A stretch of DNA of 64,000 nucleotides from Pipra filicauda (taxonomy: Eukaryota > Chordata > Aves > Passeriformes > Pipridae), in assembly GCF_003945595.2 (NCBI RefSeq), contig NW_024104379.1:1-64000 (forward strand), in the 5' to 3' direction. The translations under genes were made by a program, and so were the position numbers. Each line of letters begins with the position of its first letter. Within the stretch, counting starts at the first letter, position 1. The notes beneath the pieces are model-generated. The model saw nothing but the letters and a program-made list of their open reading frames with translations, had not been told where the DNA came from and did no database searches. This document shows positions 9,332 to 21,800 of the stretch, piece after piece.

Positions 9332-12300
9332 GAAAATGGGATATGGATGAAACTGAGAGAGCTGGGTCAGGGCATGCGAGAAGGATTCTCCCAGGCACCC
9401 AGTGGCCACCCACTACCCCCAAACACACTTTTTCTCTGCCCTTGGCTGTTGCCTTTTTTGGATACATCCTCATTTCTACAGAGTCATCAGTTCTGTCATG
9501 ATACCAGTCCTCTCCTGCACTGATCAGCACTCAGTTCCTTCCCCATCCTGGGCATGCATGCAGCACTGCCTAGGTGTAGGGCAGTGCTTCCTTGCCCATC
9601 ACCTACACAACAAATCCTCAGCTGGCAGTGAGAGGCTCAAGCCCCAAAGCTCTCTGGAGGAGGGTAATCCAAGCAAGCGATCCAGCCATGGGTAATGACT
9701 GAGCAATCTGTAGCCTAATCCACCAGCAGATATCCTGATCTCAGCTCTTCCTAAGCATCAATATTTAAAGTCAAGAATGCAGCCAGCAAATCCATGCCTA
9801 TTGGTGCATTTATACACATAATTAGGCCAATTTGTGTATGGTGACATAGCAGCCATTCCCTTGCATGTCTTGTCTCTTCTCTGCCTCCAGTTTCTTAATG
9901 TTTCTAGTTTCTCCTGAGAGTGGTATGGCTCCTTGGCTCAGAAGGTTTCTTTTTTTTGCCCTGGCAGATCCAGCTTTAAATAGACAGGTTTAACCATGGC
10001 TTCTAGGCTTCCTTTTTGGATGTGCTGAACTCCCAACCTCTGCTCCTCGTGTAGCAAGGGACGGGAATAAATGGTCCTAGGGAGTTGTGAATATGGACAC
10101 AACAGCTCCTGGATATATATGCTACAGTAGCTGACAACTCTTATTAATGCTAGAATTGATTTCAGAGCAGACTTAGGAGCAGATGCTAGTACAGGCAGAT
10201 GCTTCACAGTCTGACGTTCTCCAGTGGACTTGGGAAGAATGATTCAGTGTGGGAAGGAAAGGTGCTGGGCTGTGTATCTCTGGGAGAGGGACAATGGTGC
10301 ATAACAAAGAGGAGCTCTTCTGGGGTTAATCAGAGTTTCATCTGCTTGATAGAAAGCTGGATCTTTCAATCAAAGTGGTGTTCCTGGAATCTGCATCTCT
10401 GCAGTGCAGGGATACAGGCCTTCTGAGACAGGGAATCTCAAATCTTGGGAGGAATTAATGCATAAATTATAAAATGGCGTAATCTAATCAGTAGAGAGCC
10501 CCCATGCTGTTTATTTTGTTGCTAAATTCGATTTTGTCTCCACAGTCCTTGCATTTCATTTGGTTGCTCTGCCACAGGGATGAGAAAGGACAAGATATAT
10601 TTGCAAATGCTGTCTAGGGGGAGTGGGAAGCTTTGGGAAGGGAAGACTGTCAGAGCTGAAGTCATCACAGATGTCCTGAAGCCAGGTGAGGACTCTTGGG
10701 CTTGGGGGGGACATGGAGGCACTGTAGTCAGCCCTCTGGGCCAAAATGATCTGTGATGAAAGAGTTAAGCAGTGCTTGTATTTAAATAGCCTTTGGCTGA
10801 TTCCAGTCAGATACCTTAGCAGTCCTCTGCTCTGCAGTGTTGTGTGAGCTGGTGTGTGTCTTAGGAAGGGATGAGGTGTGAGCTGCATCTGTGAGTCTGC
10901 ATCGTTCTCTCAAGTGTCTCTGGATACAACTGTGTCCAACTGATCACAGTCTCTGCAACAAACCACACTGACCTCTGCCTCCAGAACCTGCTTGGTGGAC
11001 TATGATGTCCACGGAGTCATCACGAAGTGAGAGAAGGGCTCACAGCTATGCTGTGGGCAGTGAAGGGGTTGCAGTGGACAGTGTGAGGAAGGGAGTCATC
11101 TCGGTGGCCAAAGTGAGTTGGCCTACTAAGCAAACCCATCCTGGAGAAGAACAGTGCAGTTTTACATAGCCTCATGTTTTAGGCTGGCTGCAGACTCAGG
11201 AAGACCATTTTGTGTTGGCTTGTGGTTAGTTAATGCTGACATGGTTATTTTCCACCCCCGTGAAGTTCAGTGACTTATCCAAGCCATAATTTGCAGCAGC
11301 ACAGAAAGAACTGACTTAGCCACAGAACCTTTTGCTGGAAATCATATGGGACAGTTGTCATCTCTTTGTCTCTGTGTGTGTGTGCATGTGCCTATGTGTT
11401 ATGGTATGGACAGGCATGTAGGCAACATTGCCCTCTTCTGGACTGACTGCAAGGACTGGAAGAGCATCTCTGATGGAATTGCATCCTGGCAGATGAATTC
11501 TGTTTCCACTGCAAACGTAACAACATTTCTGGGTCTTGATTTCCTATCCAAATCCTAGTGATTTTGGATCAATCAGTCATGAGTCCTCAGGGTCAGACCA
11601 AGTCTAAGAGAGCAGAGTGAGGAATCCCTCCTCTCCAGATAATGCTGGCTTCAATGTAACCAGAAACCAACAGCTCTGAAGGGTAGTGAGAAAATGGATG
11701 AGGGTGTGAGGGTCATGCTGCTGACATTTGTCCTGAGGGCTGTCCCTCAAGGGGATGAGAGCAGTGCAGGCTATGGAATGGTTAGGCTGACATTTTTCCC
11801 CAGGTCTTGGATGCACTTTCAAGTAAAACACAAAGGTGTGTATTGTGCAGAGCTGGAGGACAGACTGAGAGCTACACAGAGTCCAGGGGAATTTGGAGCC
11901 GTAAGTGCACAGGCCATGCCTACCCTTAGCAGGTGGTCAGGGGATGTCACTGAACAACCTGTACATCTCCCTTCTCATCCTTGGAGAAAACACAAAGTGA
12001 GAGAAGGAAAACTCAAACAGCCTGAGTGAAATATTTAGGAGCGAAAGGATAAGATAGATTGAACGAGGACTTGAATACTTTTATACAGGGGCACATACGT
12101 AGTTAAAATGATGGATTAGTATCACTGGTGCTCCCCTATATGGACAAGCTCAAGGTTTTGCTACAGATTTGGTGGGACTGTGCCAAGGTGCAGAACTGCT
12201 TCATTCCTCGGCTTCGCAAATATTCAACAGGGACCTGTGTCTTCCCTTCCCTTTCCAGACTTCCTGGAACAGGGTTGCAACACGGTTATGTGCTATCTCT

Positions 12301-15300
12301 TGCAGTGGGATTGCCAGACTCCTCAGGGACTGACAGTTAACATACATTCTCAAAGGAGAAGGGAATGGCATTTAAAGTGAGTCCAAGGAGCTGCACTCCT
12401 GCTAAGCAAGGCAGAAGTAAGCAGGTGCCCAGCCAATGCAACTGTGGAAAATGAATCAAAAGCCTCATCACTTTTTCAATAAGAAACACTTCAAAAAAGA
12501 AAAGTATTCAGCTCCATCTTTCTGTATATGTTGCCAGAAAGGGCATCATTAAGAATTCATTGCAACTTCTGCACCCAATTTTCCGGCCCAGTGCCTTGTC
12601 CCACTTGTCTTACTCCAGCTTCAAAGACAGTGGAGGCTCTGCCATGAGTATTGAGGGACAAACGGGACCTGAATAATAAGATGGAACTTGAAGAAAGAGT
12701 GGGGGGAGATGAGGACCACAGGTGAAGGGGTGAAGTGGCTGAAGGAGGGAGAAGAACAGTAAGGAAAGGAACATGAGAAAGAGCCAGACTTGCCCTCAGA
12801 CTTGTGAGCAAATAGGTACAAGCCTGTCCCAGCTGCTTGCTGTGTCCAGCTCACATGGGCCTAGGGATTTCTTTCTACTCTTCTCTGTCTTTCTACTCTG
12901 TTCTTTCCCTTCTTGAACATCCAGAGTCGGTGAGTGGGGATTCCTAACAGCCAAAACCAGCATAGTTGGATCAAGGTTCTGAGCTGCAGGATGGTGATGC
13001 AGCTGACAAAAATGGCCAAGTCAAGCCAAACTGTGTTATAGGGCAGATTCATCAGGACAAGGAAGTGCAGGCTAAATCCATAAAGTTTGAAGTGGCTGTA
13101 CTTGTTGTGTATGAGTGCCTTCAGGTGAAGGAAGTGTCATGATACCTGCTTGTTTGGAGGAAAAGTTGCTTCATTCTGGGGTTTGTTCAAATTGAGCATT
13201 GGGTCAGGAGACATGAGATCTCAGCTTCTCATCCCTTCACAATAAAGTGGGGAGAGAGCTTTCACCTTTGTTTCTCTGCCATACATTTGCTATCTTTTGT
13301 CACCATCATCCACAAGATTTCCTGCTCTTGACACCTGTTCATCTTTCTCTCTGCTTCTCAAGTGGCAGCCAGGGAGATAATTGGTATTTTTGACACTGTC
13401 TGTTGAGCTCTTTGTGGCAGGAGCTGCCAGAATGAAGCCGTGAATTATATAATAAGGGTTAATTAGAGGCTTTTCAGGGCTATGTTACCATACTCCATGA
13501 GGATGTTGCCGTCCTTTTGGGGCTGTTGTAGGAAACGGTGCCTTTGGGGGACAGGAACAAGGAGGTGTCAAAGCCATTGATGGTGGCTGTGGTGGCCAGG
13601 AAAAGGCTGTTCTGGCTCATTAGTGGCACCAGAGGTGCTGAGGTGGACCACACAACTCAGGAGAGTGAGAAGCAAAGTTGGACACAGACTGAGGTTTAAT
13701 GACTGATGTGGTGGAGGTGGAGGGTTTTTAAACTTCTATAGAGCTGTGGTCTGATGTTGGAGGAATAGCTTGGTGCCAGGTTCCTCAGTGGTCCTCATTC
13801 TCCCTCTGCTGCTGAAGGGAGCTGAGCTGGAAGGTAGAACTTGCCAGGGCAATGTCCATAGAAACCAAGGCTTGAGTGAACTCTGAAAGGCCCTCGGCAA
13901 CCCACAACTGCCAGATGACAATTCTGCTCCTGCATGGGTAGCCTGCTTCTGTAAGAAGACCTCATGGTTCCATCCTACCTCTCTAAGAAGGTTGACCTGC
14001 CTGTAACTGAGTGTCCAATGGGAGAGACCACCAGTTCAGTGGTGGAATGTGAGAGGGAGAGAAGTGATCCTCCAAGTTTTGCTGTCCTTGTTGTCCCACA
14101 GCTGCTCTCTTTCCACCTGTCTGCCACTGCTGGGTTGTTTGACTTTGGAGATGATGAGGAGACACTGCTCCCTCACTCCCACCTAGATCCTTAATGGAGA
14201 AGGGGGCACTAATTTCTCCAGCCCTGTTTTGCAGATCGTGTGCCTGAAGGTGAAACTGCCTGAGGCAGGTTAGCCAGCTTGAGAAGGAGGTTTAGATGAC
14301 AGATCTCTTTCCTGCTTGCAATTGTTGCTATGCAGGGATGCTTTGAAGTGGTTGGCTTTGCCAGCACAGCCTCTCTACACTTCTGTGCCATCTCAGAGGA
14401 GTAAGAAACTCATCTTGTTGCTTCAAGGCTTTGGAGTCATCACTGGCATATTATGGAGTTTTTCAACAAAAAAGTATAAACTGCAAGGTCACCATGTTAT
14501 AGCATAACACACCCTCCTGGGTCTGACAAAACTTGAAGAACTCCTTTCTGACTCTGGGGGAGTAATGGACTTCCCTGAGTCTCTTGAAAAATTGCATCCA
14601 AGTATTACATCCAATGAAAGATCTTTGGGAAATCAGAGAGATTTCTCTCCCTCACTTTCTCTTCACACCACTAAGTTCCAAGTCTTGTCAGTGTGGTGGG
14701 TGGAGGGTAGCAACACATGATGGCAACCAAACCTCTGGGCTTCTTCTGCCTGGCTGCTTACCTGTGAGAAGCAGACAGTCACCTGAAACTGTCAGAAGAG
14801 GACACAGGCTCTACTTCCACCTCTGCTTAACCTTCTAGGCCATCAGCTCTCTCCTCCTTTCTTGTCTATTGTGCTTTCCACAGAATTTCCAACCACTCCC
14901 TTCATACTTTCCCTTTTTTTCTGTTTTCTCTGTTCTCCACCTTCCTTCATTGACCCTCACCTCTCCATTCCCTAGGGAATCATGATTTTCTCCATCTCTC
15001 CTCTCCTGTATTTTTTTGATACCTTCACTTACCATCTTCCATCTGTTGTCCTTTTCCTGTTTCTCCTTCTTTCCTTCTATTCAGCCCCTTCTATCTCCTC
15101 CCATGTCCACATATTTCACCCTCTCATATAATATCTAATATAATTCCTCACATCTTGAGTCATCCTAACCTGCAAGGAAGTGGTTTCCCGCAGGGAAACA
15201 GAATGTGAAAAATATCTTTGTTCACCAAAAATTAAATATTGACCATATGGGGTGGAAAAAAGCCAACAAACTAGGCAAAAAAAAGTGCCAGCTCATTGCT

Positions 15301-15525
15301 CAGAAAGGGATGAAAAAAGGCAAAACTTGTCTGAACAAGTATTCACCACTGGGTTCAGTGCATTTCTGCATCAGTATGCACTGAAAGCCTTGCTAAGGTT
15401 CTCAGACAGAGGCACTGCAGTAGGGCCAACCTAGACTGCACTGGGGTGGACAGAAGGTGGAATCTGGGATTCAGGGATGCAGCTGAGATACAGTTAGTGT
15501 GTGAAACAAACTTAAGGTGTCTCTT

Positions 15526-15549
15526 ACACACACACACACACACACACAG
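15526..15549 (+). repeat. (AC)n microsatellite
   Basis: A perfect dinucleotide run of about twelve AC units. Confidence 0.95.
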
Positions 15550-18360
15550 AGTCCTACAGTTTTGTCCTTCTAGGCTGAGTCAGTTGGATATTCTCTGCTT
15601 CAGTCATTTCTGAGAAGATGCCTCTGCCAAAATTACCCCCTTTGTGACTCTTCCAGAAATGGAAGTGTGACTGTGGGGTAAGAAGGTCAGGGGTAGGCTT
15701 CTTCTAACATGGGGTCATATCATCAGAAATAGGAACCTGGTGAACACTCCAAGCATACCTGGAAAAGTACTTCCACGAGGAATCAGGCACTTTCCCTTGC
15801 AGACACATTTCCCTGACATTTCCCCAGGTCTCTTCTGCTTCCTTATTGAATGTTCTCAACAGAAACCAATTTCTCCCACACCTTGATCCCAGAGATGACC
15901 TACTGCAGTGTCTGAGCATCACCCACAGGCTGAAATTTCTTAACAAAGGCCACAGTACAGGGTAAGTCATATAGATTTGGGCAGGGGCATCACCTCAGAA
16001 ATAACTGAAGGAGAGAAAGTAACATATTGTTCTTACAGGCAGGGGACAGACTTAGCACCACACAAAATGACTCAGAGAGCAGCTTTGGTGGGCAGAGAAA
16101 GAAAATCTCAATGAATCCCTCAGACCTTTCTGTTTCAGTGATCTATTAAACAAGTCATATCTCTGTGTACAGCAAGTACAGGATTAATCCCACATGATTC
16201 TGGTATTTTTAGCAGCTTGCTCACAGCTAGGGTAACTGGGACTTCTTTCTTGCTTCACTTGCAGGAGCCCTGAAGCCAGTCTCCAAAGGTTCCTAGTAAA
16301 TAGGTAGATCTCAAGTGAAAATCCAGGTCTCTGAGTGCTGCAGTGAGAGATGCAAGATGTTTGATTATAAGAAAAATGTCTTGGGATCTATCTGAACCAG
16401 CTGTTCTACAGCTGGATCTTAGGCTAATTCACTATGTGACCCTGCTGGGATCCATGAAAATGAGCAGAGGATGGAAAGGCAGGCATCTGCTTCATCAGTG
16501 CTTGAGACAGCACTTCGTGTAATGGTGGTGGGGCAGTGTTGGGTCTTGATGCGGGGTGAGGCTGCATACAGACAGGAGACTGGGGAAGGGACAGTAGCAG
16601 AGTGGTAGCAATGGAATGTGCCTTCTAACACAGACCTTGGGAGTGTGATCTTGCTCTGCAGGGCCCCAGATCTCTCTCCTTTCCCAGTTTTTCACAGCCC
16701 AAACTGAATGGGACACAGAGTCTCCCAGCAATGCAGAGGTTGTGGCTGTGCTGCCAACTTTTGATGTTCTGGAGTCAGAACCTACCATGAACAGGCTCTG
16801 TAGTTGCAGCTGGGTTTCTCTGGTGTGTGATGGGGAGCATGTGTTTCCCACCCACTGTTATAAATGAGGGGATTTGGTGGGCAGGAAAGGATTCCCTTTA
16901 TGGGTCGGCTCCTTCTAGCTTCTGCTGACACCACTTGGAACCATCTGGACAGAAGAGATTCCTTGGATCTGCACCAAAGTTCCTTGGACAGCACACATCC
17001 AGAAGACTCTTGCCAGAAACAATCCCTGCAGACAGCCATAATGTCAGGGTTTCTCATCCTCCAGATGAGGCAGCCCTCATAGATTATTATTGCACTGCTA
17101 GCATTTCAGGGAAGAAGAAGGCCCAGTGGAAGAAGGCACATGTTTTCTGGTCTCTGTATGATCATCACCAGGTGACCACCATGGCAGATGCAGCAAATTT
17201 ATCTGCCCAGGAATCATGACCTTTCTTCCAAATGAAGGAAATATTTTGTGGAAAAGCAGCAGAAAAACTGCCATATCAGCATGAATCAAAACTGTCTGCG
17301 TCTTCTTCTCCACTGAGGATTCTAAAATCACAAATAGTTCGAAGAAGGCAAGCAGGGCAAAAGTATTGTCTATTCCTTTCAATGTAAGAACATTGAGTAT
17401 CCTTGAAATGATTAGGCATCAGGTTTAAGAGAAAATTCAAGGAAACCTCATATCATAGTACAGAAATAGCTGATGAAATTCCTTGCCAAAGTCTTTAAAC
17501 CAAATTTCTGGAAGTCTTTTAACTGCTGTTGGCCAGTGTGAGGGAGAGAGACATAACACTGGGAGAGATGGACCTTCGTGATGGTCCAGTACATTTGCCC
17601 TTCTGCATTACTGCACGTCTTATCCAACTTCTGGCATCCTTGTGTCAAGGTCTGCCCAGCAAGGCTGCTGCAATGGTCTGAAATGCCAGATAACTGTTAG
17701 CTGATGCTAAGATCATCTGACAGACCTGATGGGAAAAGAGCTGCATCTGAAGCTTCCCAGCACTGCAGCAGTGAGACTCACGGTTTCAGAACAGAGTTTC
17801 TGCAGCTGCTGCTTCCAGTTCTACCAGCACATAGTGAGCACCTGCATAAAATTCAGGCCTTATAATTATTTGGCATGTACTGAAAGAACAAGTGGTAGAA
17901 AAAAGCTTGAATATACACAGCAGCAATCAGACAAATGATCAGGAGAAGGAACTACTTTTAGCTTGGGCTTCTCATCAAATCAAACCATATGTCAGGACAG
18001 CCCTGGAGACATGCGTACCTTGGGGACCAGAGTCTTAACAACTGGTCAGCACCTTGGCAGGTGTCGTGACCAAGACAGAGGCACAACAGATGACATGAGA
18101 GAGGGAGAACCATGGTACCAGGGCAGTGAAATCCTCCTATCAGCAAAATTTGCCTCATGACAAGAATGCTGATGTCAGTGATTCCTGATACAGGGAGTAG
18201 TAGGATAGAAAAAAGCCCAGGATTTTATGGGTAAAAATAGACGAGGAAGAAGCTGAAACATATGGCTTCACGACCTAAAGCCCCTTCTGAACCAAGATAG
18301 GTCTTGAGACAGGAAAGTCCCCATGGGATTGATCTTGGGAGATGTAGGACTATACCAGAT

Positions 18361-18417
18361 GTGCAGATGGTAGGTATGTTCTGCACTTGAGCAGATGGCA
18401 GGTATGATCTGCACTAC
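18361..18417 (+). repeat. Short tandem duplication, about 32-bp period
   Basis: A segment reading GCAGATGG(T/C)AGGTATG(T/A)TCTGCACT occurs twice in a row, separated by a few bases. It is a local duplication just upstream of the CR1 fragment. Confidence 0.8.
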
Positions 18418-18479
18418 TCACCTGTAGGACACTGTGCTGAGTATCTCTGAGTAAATCTCCAGGTGAGTTCCCTATGACT

Positions 18480-18892
18480 GTCCAGAACCTTAAAAATAAC
18501 AACAACACAAAAGTATGTAAGGAACAAAAGGAAGACTTGAGAAATGTGGGCTCACTGCTAAATGGGGCATGTGGCCTGGTGAGACAGGGCATGGAGAATG
18601 CTGATGTATTGAATGTCCTCTCCAGCTCAGCCTTTACTGATAATACTGACCTTCAGAAATGCCAGGTCCCAGAGACCAGGGGAAAACAGGGAGCAACTTG
18701 ACCTGTGTGGAAGAGGATCAGAGAATACTTAAGGAAACTGGATATATGTAAGCCCATGGGTCCTGATGAGATGCAGCCAGCGGTGCTAAGGAGCTAGCTG
18801 ATGTCATTTTAAGGTCAATCTAAATAATCTTTGAACACTTATGGTGACTAGGAGAAGTGCCTGAGGACTGGAAAAATGTAAATGTCAGTATG
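18480..18892 (+). mobile_element. CR1 LINE, internal ORF2 (reverse transcriptase) fragment
   Basis: The sequence follows the consensus of the avian CR1 pol region just upstream of the reverse-transcriptase core. It covers the part encoding GLLLNGxG..., then the acidic spacer, then the KPMGPDEM(H/Q)P motif and the stretch up to EVPEDWK. Here the peptide reads ...CKPMGPDEMQPAVL, then a stop, and several frame breaks follow, so it is dead. Both the 5' part and the 3' end typical of CR1 are missing. The match is from recognition of the family, not alignment, so the edges are approximate. Confidence 0.85.
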
Positions 18893-21800
18893 GAAGTCTA
18901 AGTCTATAGGAAGTAGCGGGAAGGATCTTGCCAACTGGAAAGCATGGAACTGAAATTCCTCTGTCTTCTAAAGGCATGCTCCTCTAAGAAGGGTGATGCT
19001 GCTATGAGGAATCCATGCATTTCTGATTCCTGCCAAGTTGGAATGATGTTGGTGAGGCAAGGTTTATAGGGGAGATAAATGGCTTTTTTTGGACAAGCCA
19101 AATTGAATGTAAACATGGACAAGGTCTTTTTTGGGCTTGCTGTATTTACCTCCTCCAGACATGCATGTGGGCCCAACATCCTGCCCATTTATTTCTGCTT
19201 GTATTATAGCTGATCCTTTACACTCTTACTATCTTCAGACATCACACTTAGAGCAGTTCTGATGTTAAAATGTGAATTCTTATTTTCACAAAGACCCAGA
19301 TGTAAAAACTACATACCCTACCCTCTTTGGTGAGCTGGGGAGAAAAGGAAGGAGAAGATTAAGGATTTATTTGATAAGCCATTTGCCTATGAGTACCCAC
19401 TGTGATAATCCACACCTGCAGTAAGGAAGAAGAGGATCAGCTGTTCTTCCAGGTAGTTGAACTGCAGTTCAACAGTTAATCTTTCAGAGCTGATCTTTGC
19501 TTCTGTATAGCTTGTTCTCACATAAAGCTCACCCGGTGTTCAGGTTGACTCATGTGAACCTGCCATATGCTTGAAACATCACTTTTCTGACACCAAATAA
19601 AGCAGAATCTAAAGCACAAACCTCATGGACTTGCCAATGAAGGGAGGTGTTGGTGAATCCTAGGAACTGCAGCATGTTTCTTGATAAGCCATAAGGGTTT
19701 GAGCTCCTCCTTAAGGGGACTGAACTGAGTCCGGAGCAAAGCAAATAGCAGTAATGTAGAAAACAAGCAGTAGAGACTAGCAGGGAATGAGATACTGCAG
19801 AGTGAATAAGACAGCCTTGTTCTCTGAAACTCCCACCAATGCCCAAAAGAGAAATAGCCAGAAGAAAAAGAGATGTCTGCAAGCACCAGTGTGAGGGGGA
19901 GAGAGAGAGCATGTGTGAAACACACATTGTGTGAGGGAGCTGGGTCCTATACAATGCTTGAGAGACATGAGTCCCGTAGCCTTTGTATTTGTCTTAGAGC
20001 TTGTGTGTTTGAGACAGTGTGAGGGAGCCCGAGACAGCTACCCCGTGCATGTGAGCAGCAGCATGAGAGCCAGGCCGAAAGAGAGGGGTGAGCTGAAGTG
20101 GAGCCTCTCCAACTTTCTCCCTGCCTGGGAAGCTGCTTCAGGGGCTTGGAGTTGCGGTGGGTTGGCACATTTCAGGTGAGGTTGGGGAATTCTAAGAGCT
20201 ATGCACTGACCCTTCTGGCTGGAGTCAGTGATGCCCCAGGAGCTGGGGATTCGCCACAACCTCCTGTCTATACATATGTCTTCCCTGTTATGGTGCTCAG
20301 TGTCCATCCCCACCAAAACTGAAATATCATCTGACTGGTCTGCAGCCGTGAGAATGGAAATGAGGGAGACTGGTCAAATAAACCTTTTCTCTTCCATGTA
20401 CATTGAGAAGCCAAGAAGGACTAGTCCAAATGCCCCCAGCAGATACTAACTGCTGTCCTGCCCCCACAGCTGGTCATGCTGCCTTGGTATTTGTGCTGTT
20501 TAAAAGCAGAAGGCAGAAGGCCTTCCTCTTTCTTGCAGGAGGCTCCTCCATAGAGCCAAATGGCCAGCACAGCATAGCCAGGTCCTGCAGCTGTCCAGAT
20601 CCAGTCCTGTCTCACCACAAACTCCCAGTCTTGGTGAAATGGGAACATCATGTTCCTTCCCAGCACCTGCTTGGCTCGAATATATCAGCTACTGTGCTTC
20701 TGCTGCCTCTGCAGAGGGAATTGCCTGCCATCTGGTGCTCAAAGACCCCTTAGTTTTGGTCAGGGCTTGGTGACAGATCCTTTTGAAGCCCTGCAAAAGT
20801 GAGGGAAACATAAGTGTGGTGGCAAAACAAGGGCTTCTGCAGTGCTCATGTACTATGAAATGTAGCTCAGCTCTCTGCCAGCTGGAGGGACAGCAATGTG
20901 AGCCAGATGCTGGGAACAGCCTTCCATGTTTGAGTGACCATCCTCAGAAGAGAGGAAAAGCTGGAAGAAAGGCATCCCAGTGAAGCTCTGGAGATAGGAG
21001 ATGGCACCATTACTGCAAGTCTTCAGGGATTTAAAGTGTGAGATTCTGGTTTCCAGAGCCATTTTTAGTGCCTTGGGCTATCCAAAACGCTTGCTCAGTG
21101 CTGGAGAATACCACATAGGACCTGTGGGAGCTATTCTGGAGGAGAAGCTGAAGAGAGGTAGCTGACCTTTCACTGAACACCGGTGTTCGGACCTCTGACT
21201 CACTCCTTGACTGACATAATTTTGCTAACTCTTAAAACCAGGGATAGCATCAGCATTGCAGATTTTCAGAGGTACCATGTGACATCATCTGGCAGAGCTT
21301 TTCTAAGCCTGGGTGATGTCATCACTGCAAAGTCTTGCTGTAGGACTGATGAGCCTGTTCTTTCCTGGTGAGAGAGCAGGTCTTTCCAATAGCTTTCAGC
21401 TAGTTGCATGTTCACATCTACCTTTGCACTGTACAATAATAACACAAAGTGGATTTCAGTGCTGTTTGGAATAGTTTTTGTGAGCTGTGCCTTTGACTGA
21501 GATTGCGATGACATATTCAGAGACAGCGGCACCGGGACATCTCTTGTGTTGCCCAGGTGCAGGTCTTTTGAGCATGCCAAGTGTCTGTGACATGTCCCAG
21601 GCTCATGAGCTCTTCCAGGCTGTACACACCCTTGCCTTAGACAAAAAAATGAGGTCATATGTGGCATCCCTAAAGATGACTGCAAAGACAGACCATCAGT
21701 ATGAGCTTTCTAAGGAAATGAAAATATCATGCTTCCCTTCTATATCGAGAGACTGTGAGTAGCAACTTTTAACAAAAGGCAATGGTATCACCCACATGAG

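Larger units (their letters stand above)
9332..18479. other. Intergenic DNA without a recognised gene
   Basis: Nothing on either strand resembles a known protein, and the open frames present are short and of chance length. Contents worth noting: AT-rich blocks with homeodomain-like cores at about 9755-9850, 10440-10530 and 13380-13500; a CA repeat at 15526-15549; and pyrimidine-rich sequence at about 14830-15130. A possible very old, unassignable LINE remnant is at about 17450-17640. Confidence 0.6.

Noticed and set aside
9165..9530. Repetitive SHPIP or MGWDG open frames on both strands
   Set aside because: They are translations of the GGGAT microsatellite, which stays open in several frames by chance of its unit.
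17450..17640. Possible ancient LINE 3' end (GATGGACCTTCGTGATGGTCC-like words)
   Set aside because: It resembles old reptile/bird CR1 3' ends, but the match is too short and diverged to assign by eye.
21175..21188. 14-bp perfect palindrome GAACACCGGTGTTC, resembling a steroid-receptor element
   Set aside because: The half-sites are spaced by four bases rather than three, and about four 14-bp palindromes are expected by chance in 64 kb.
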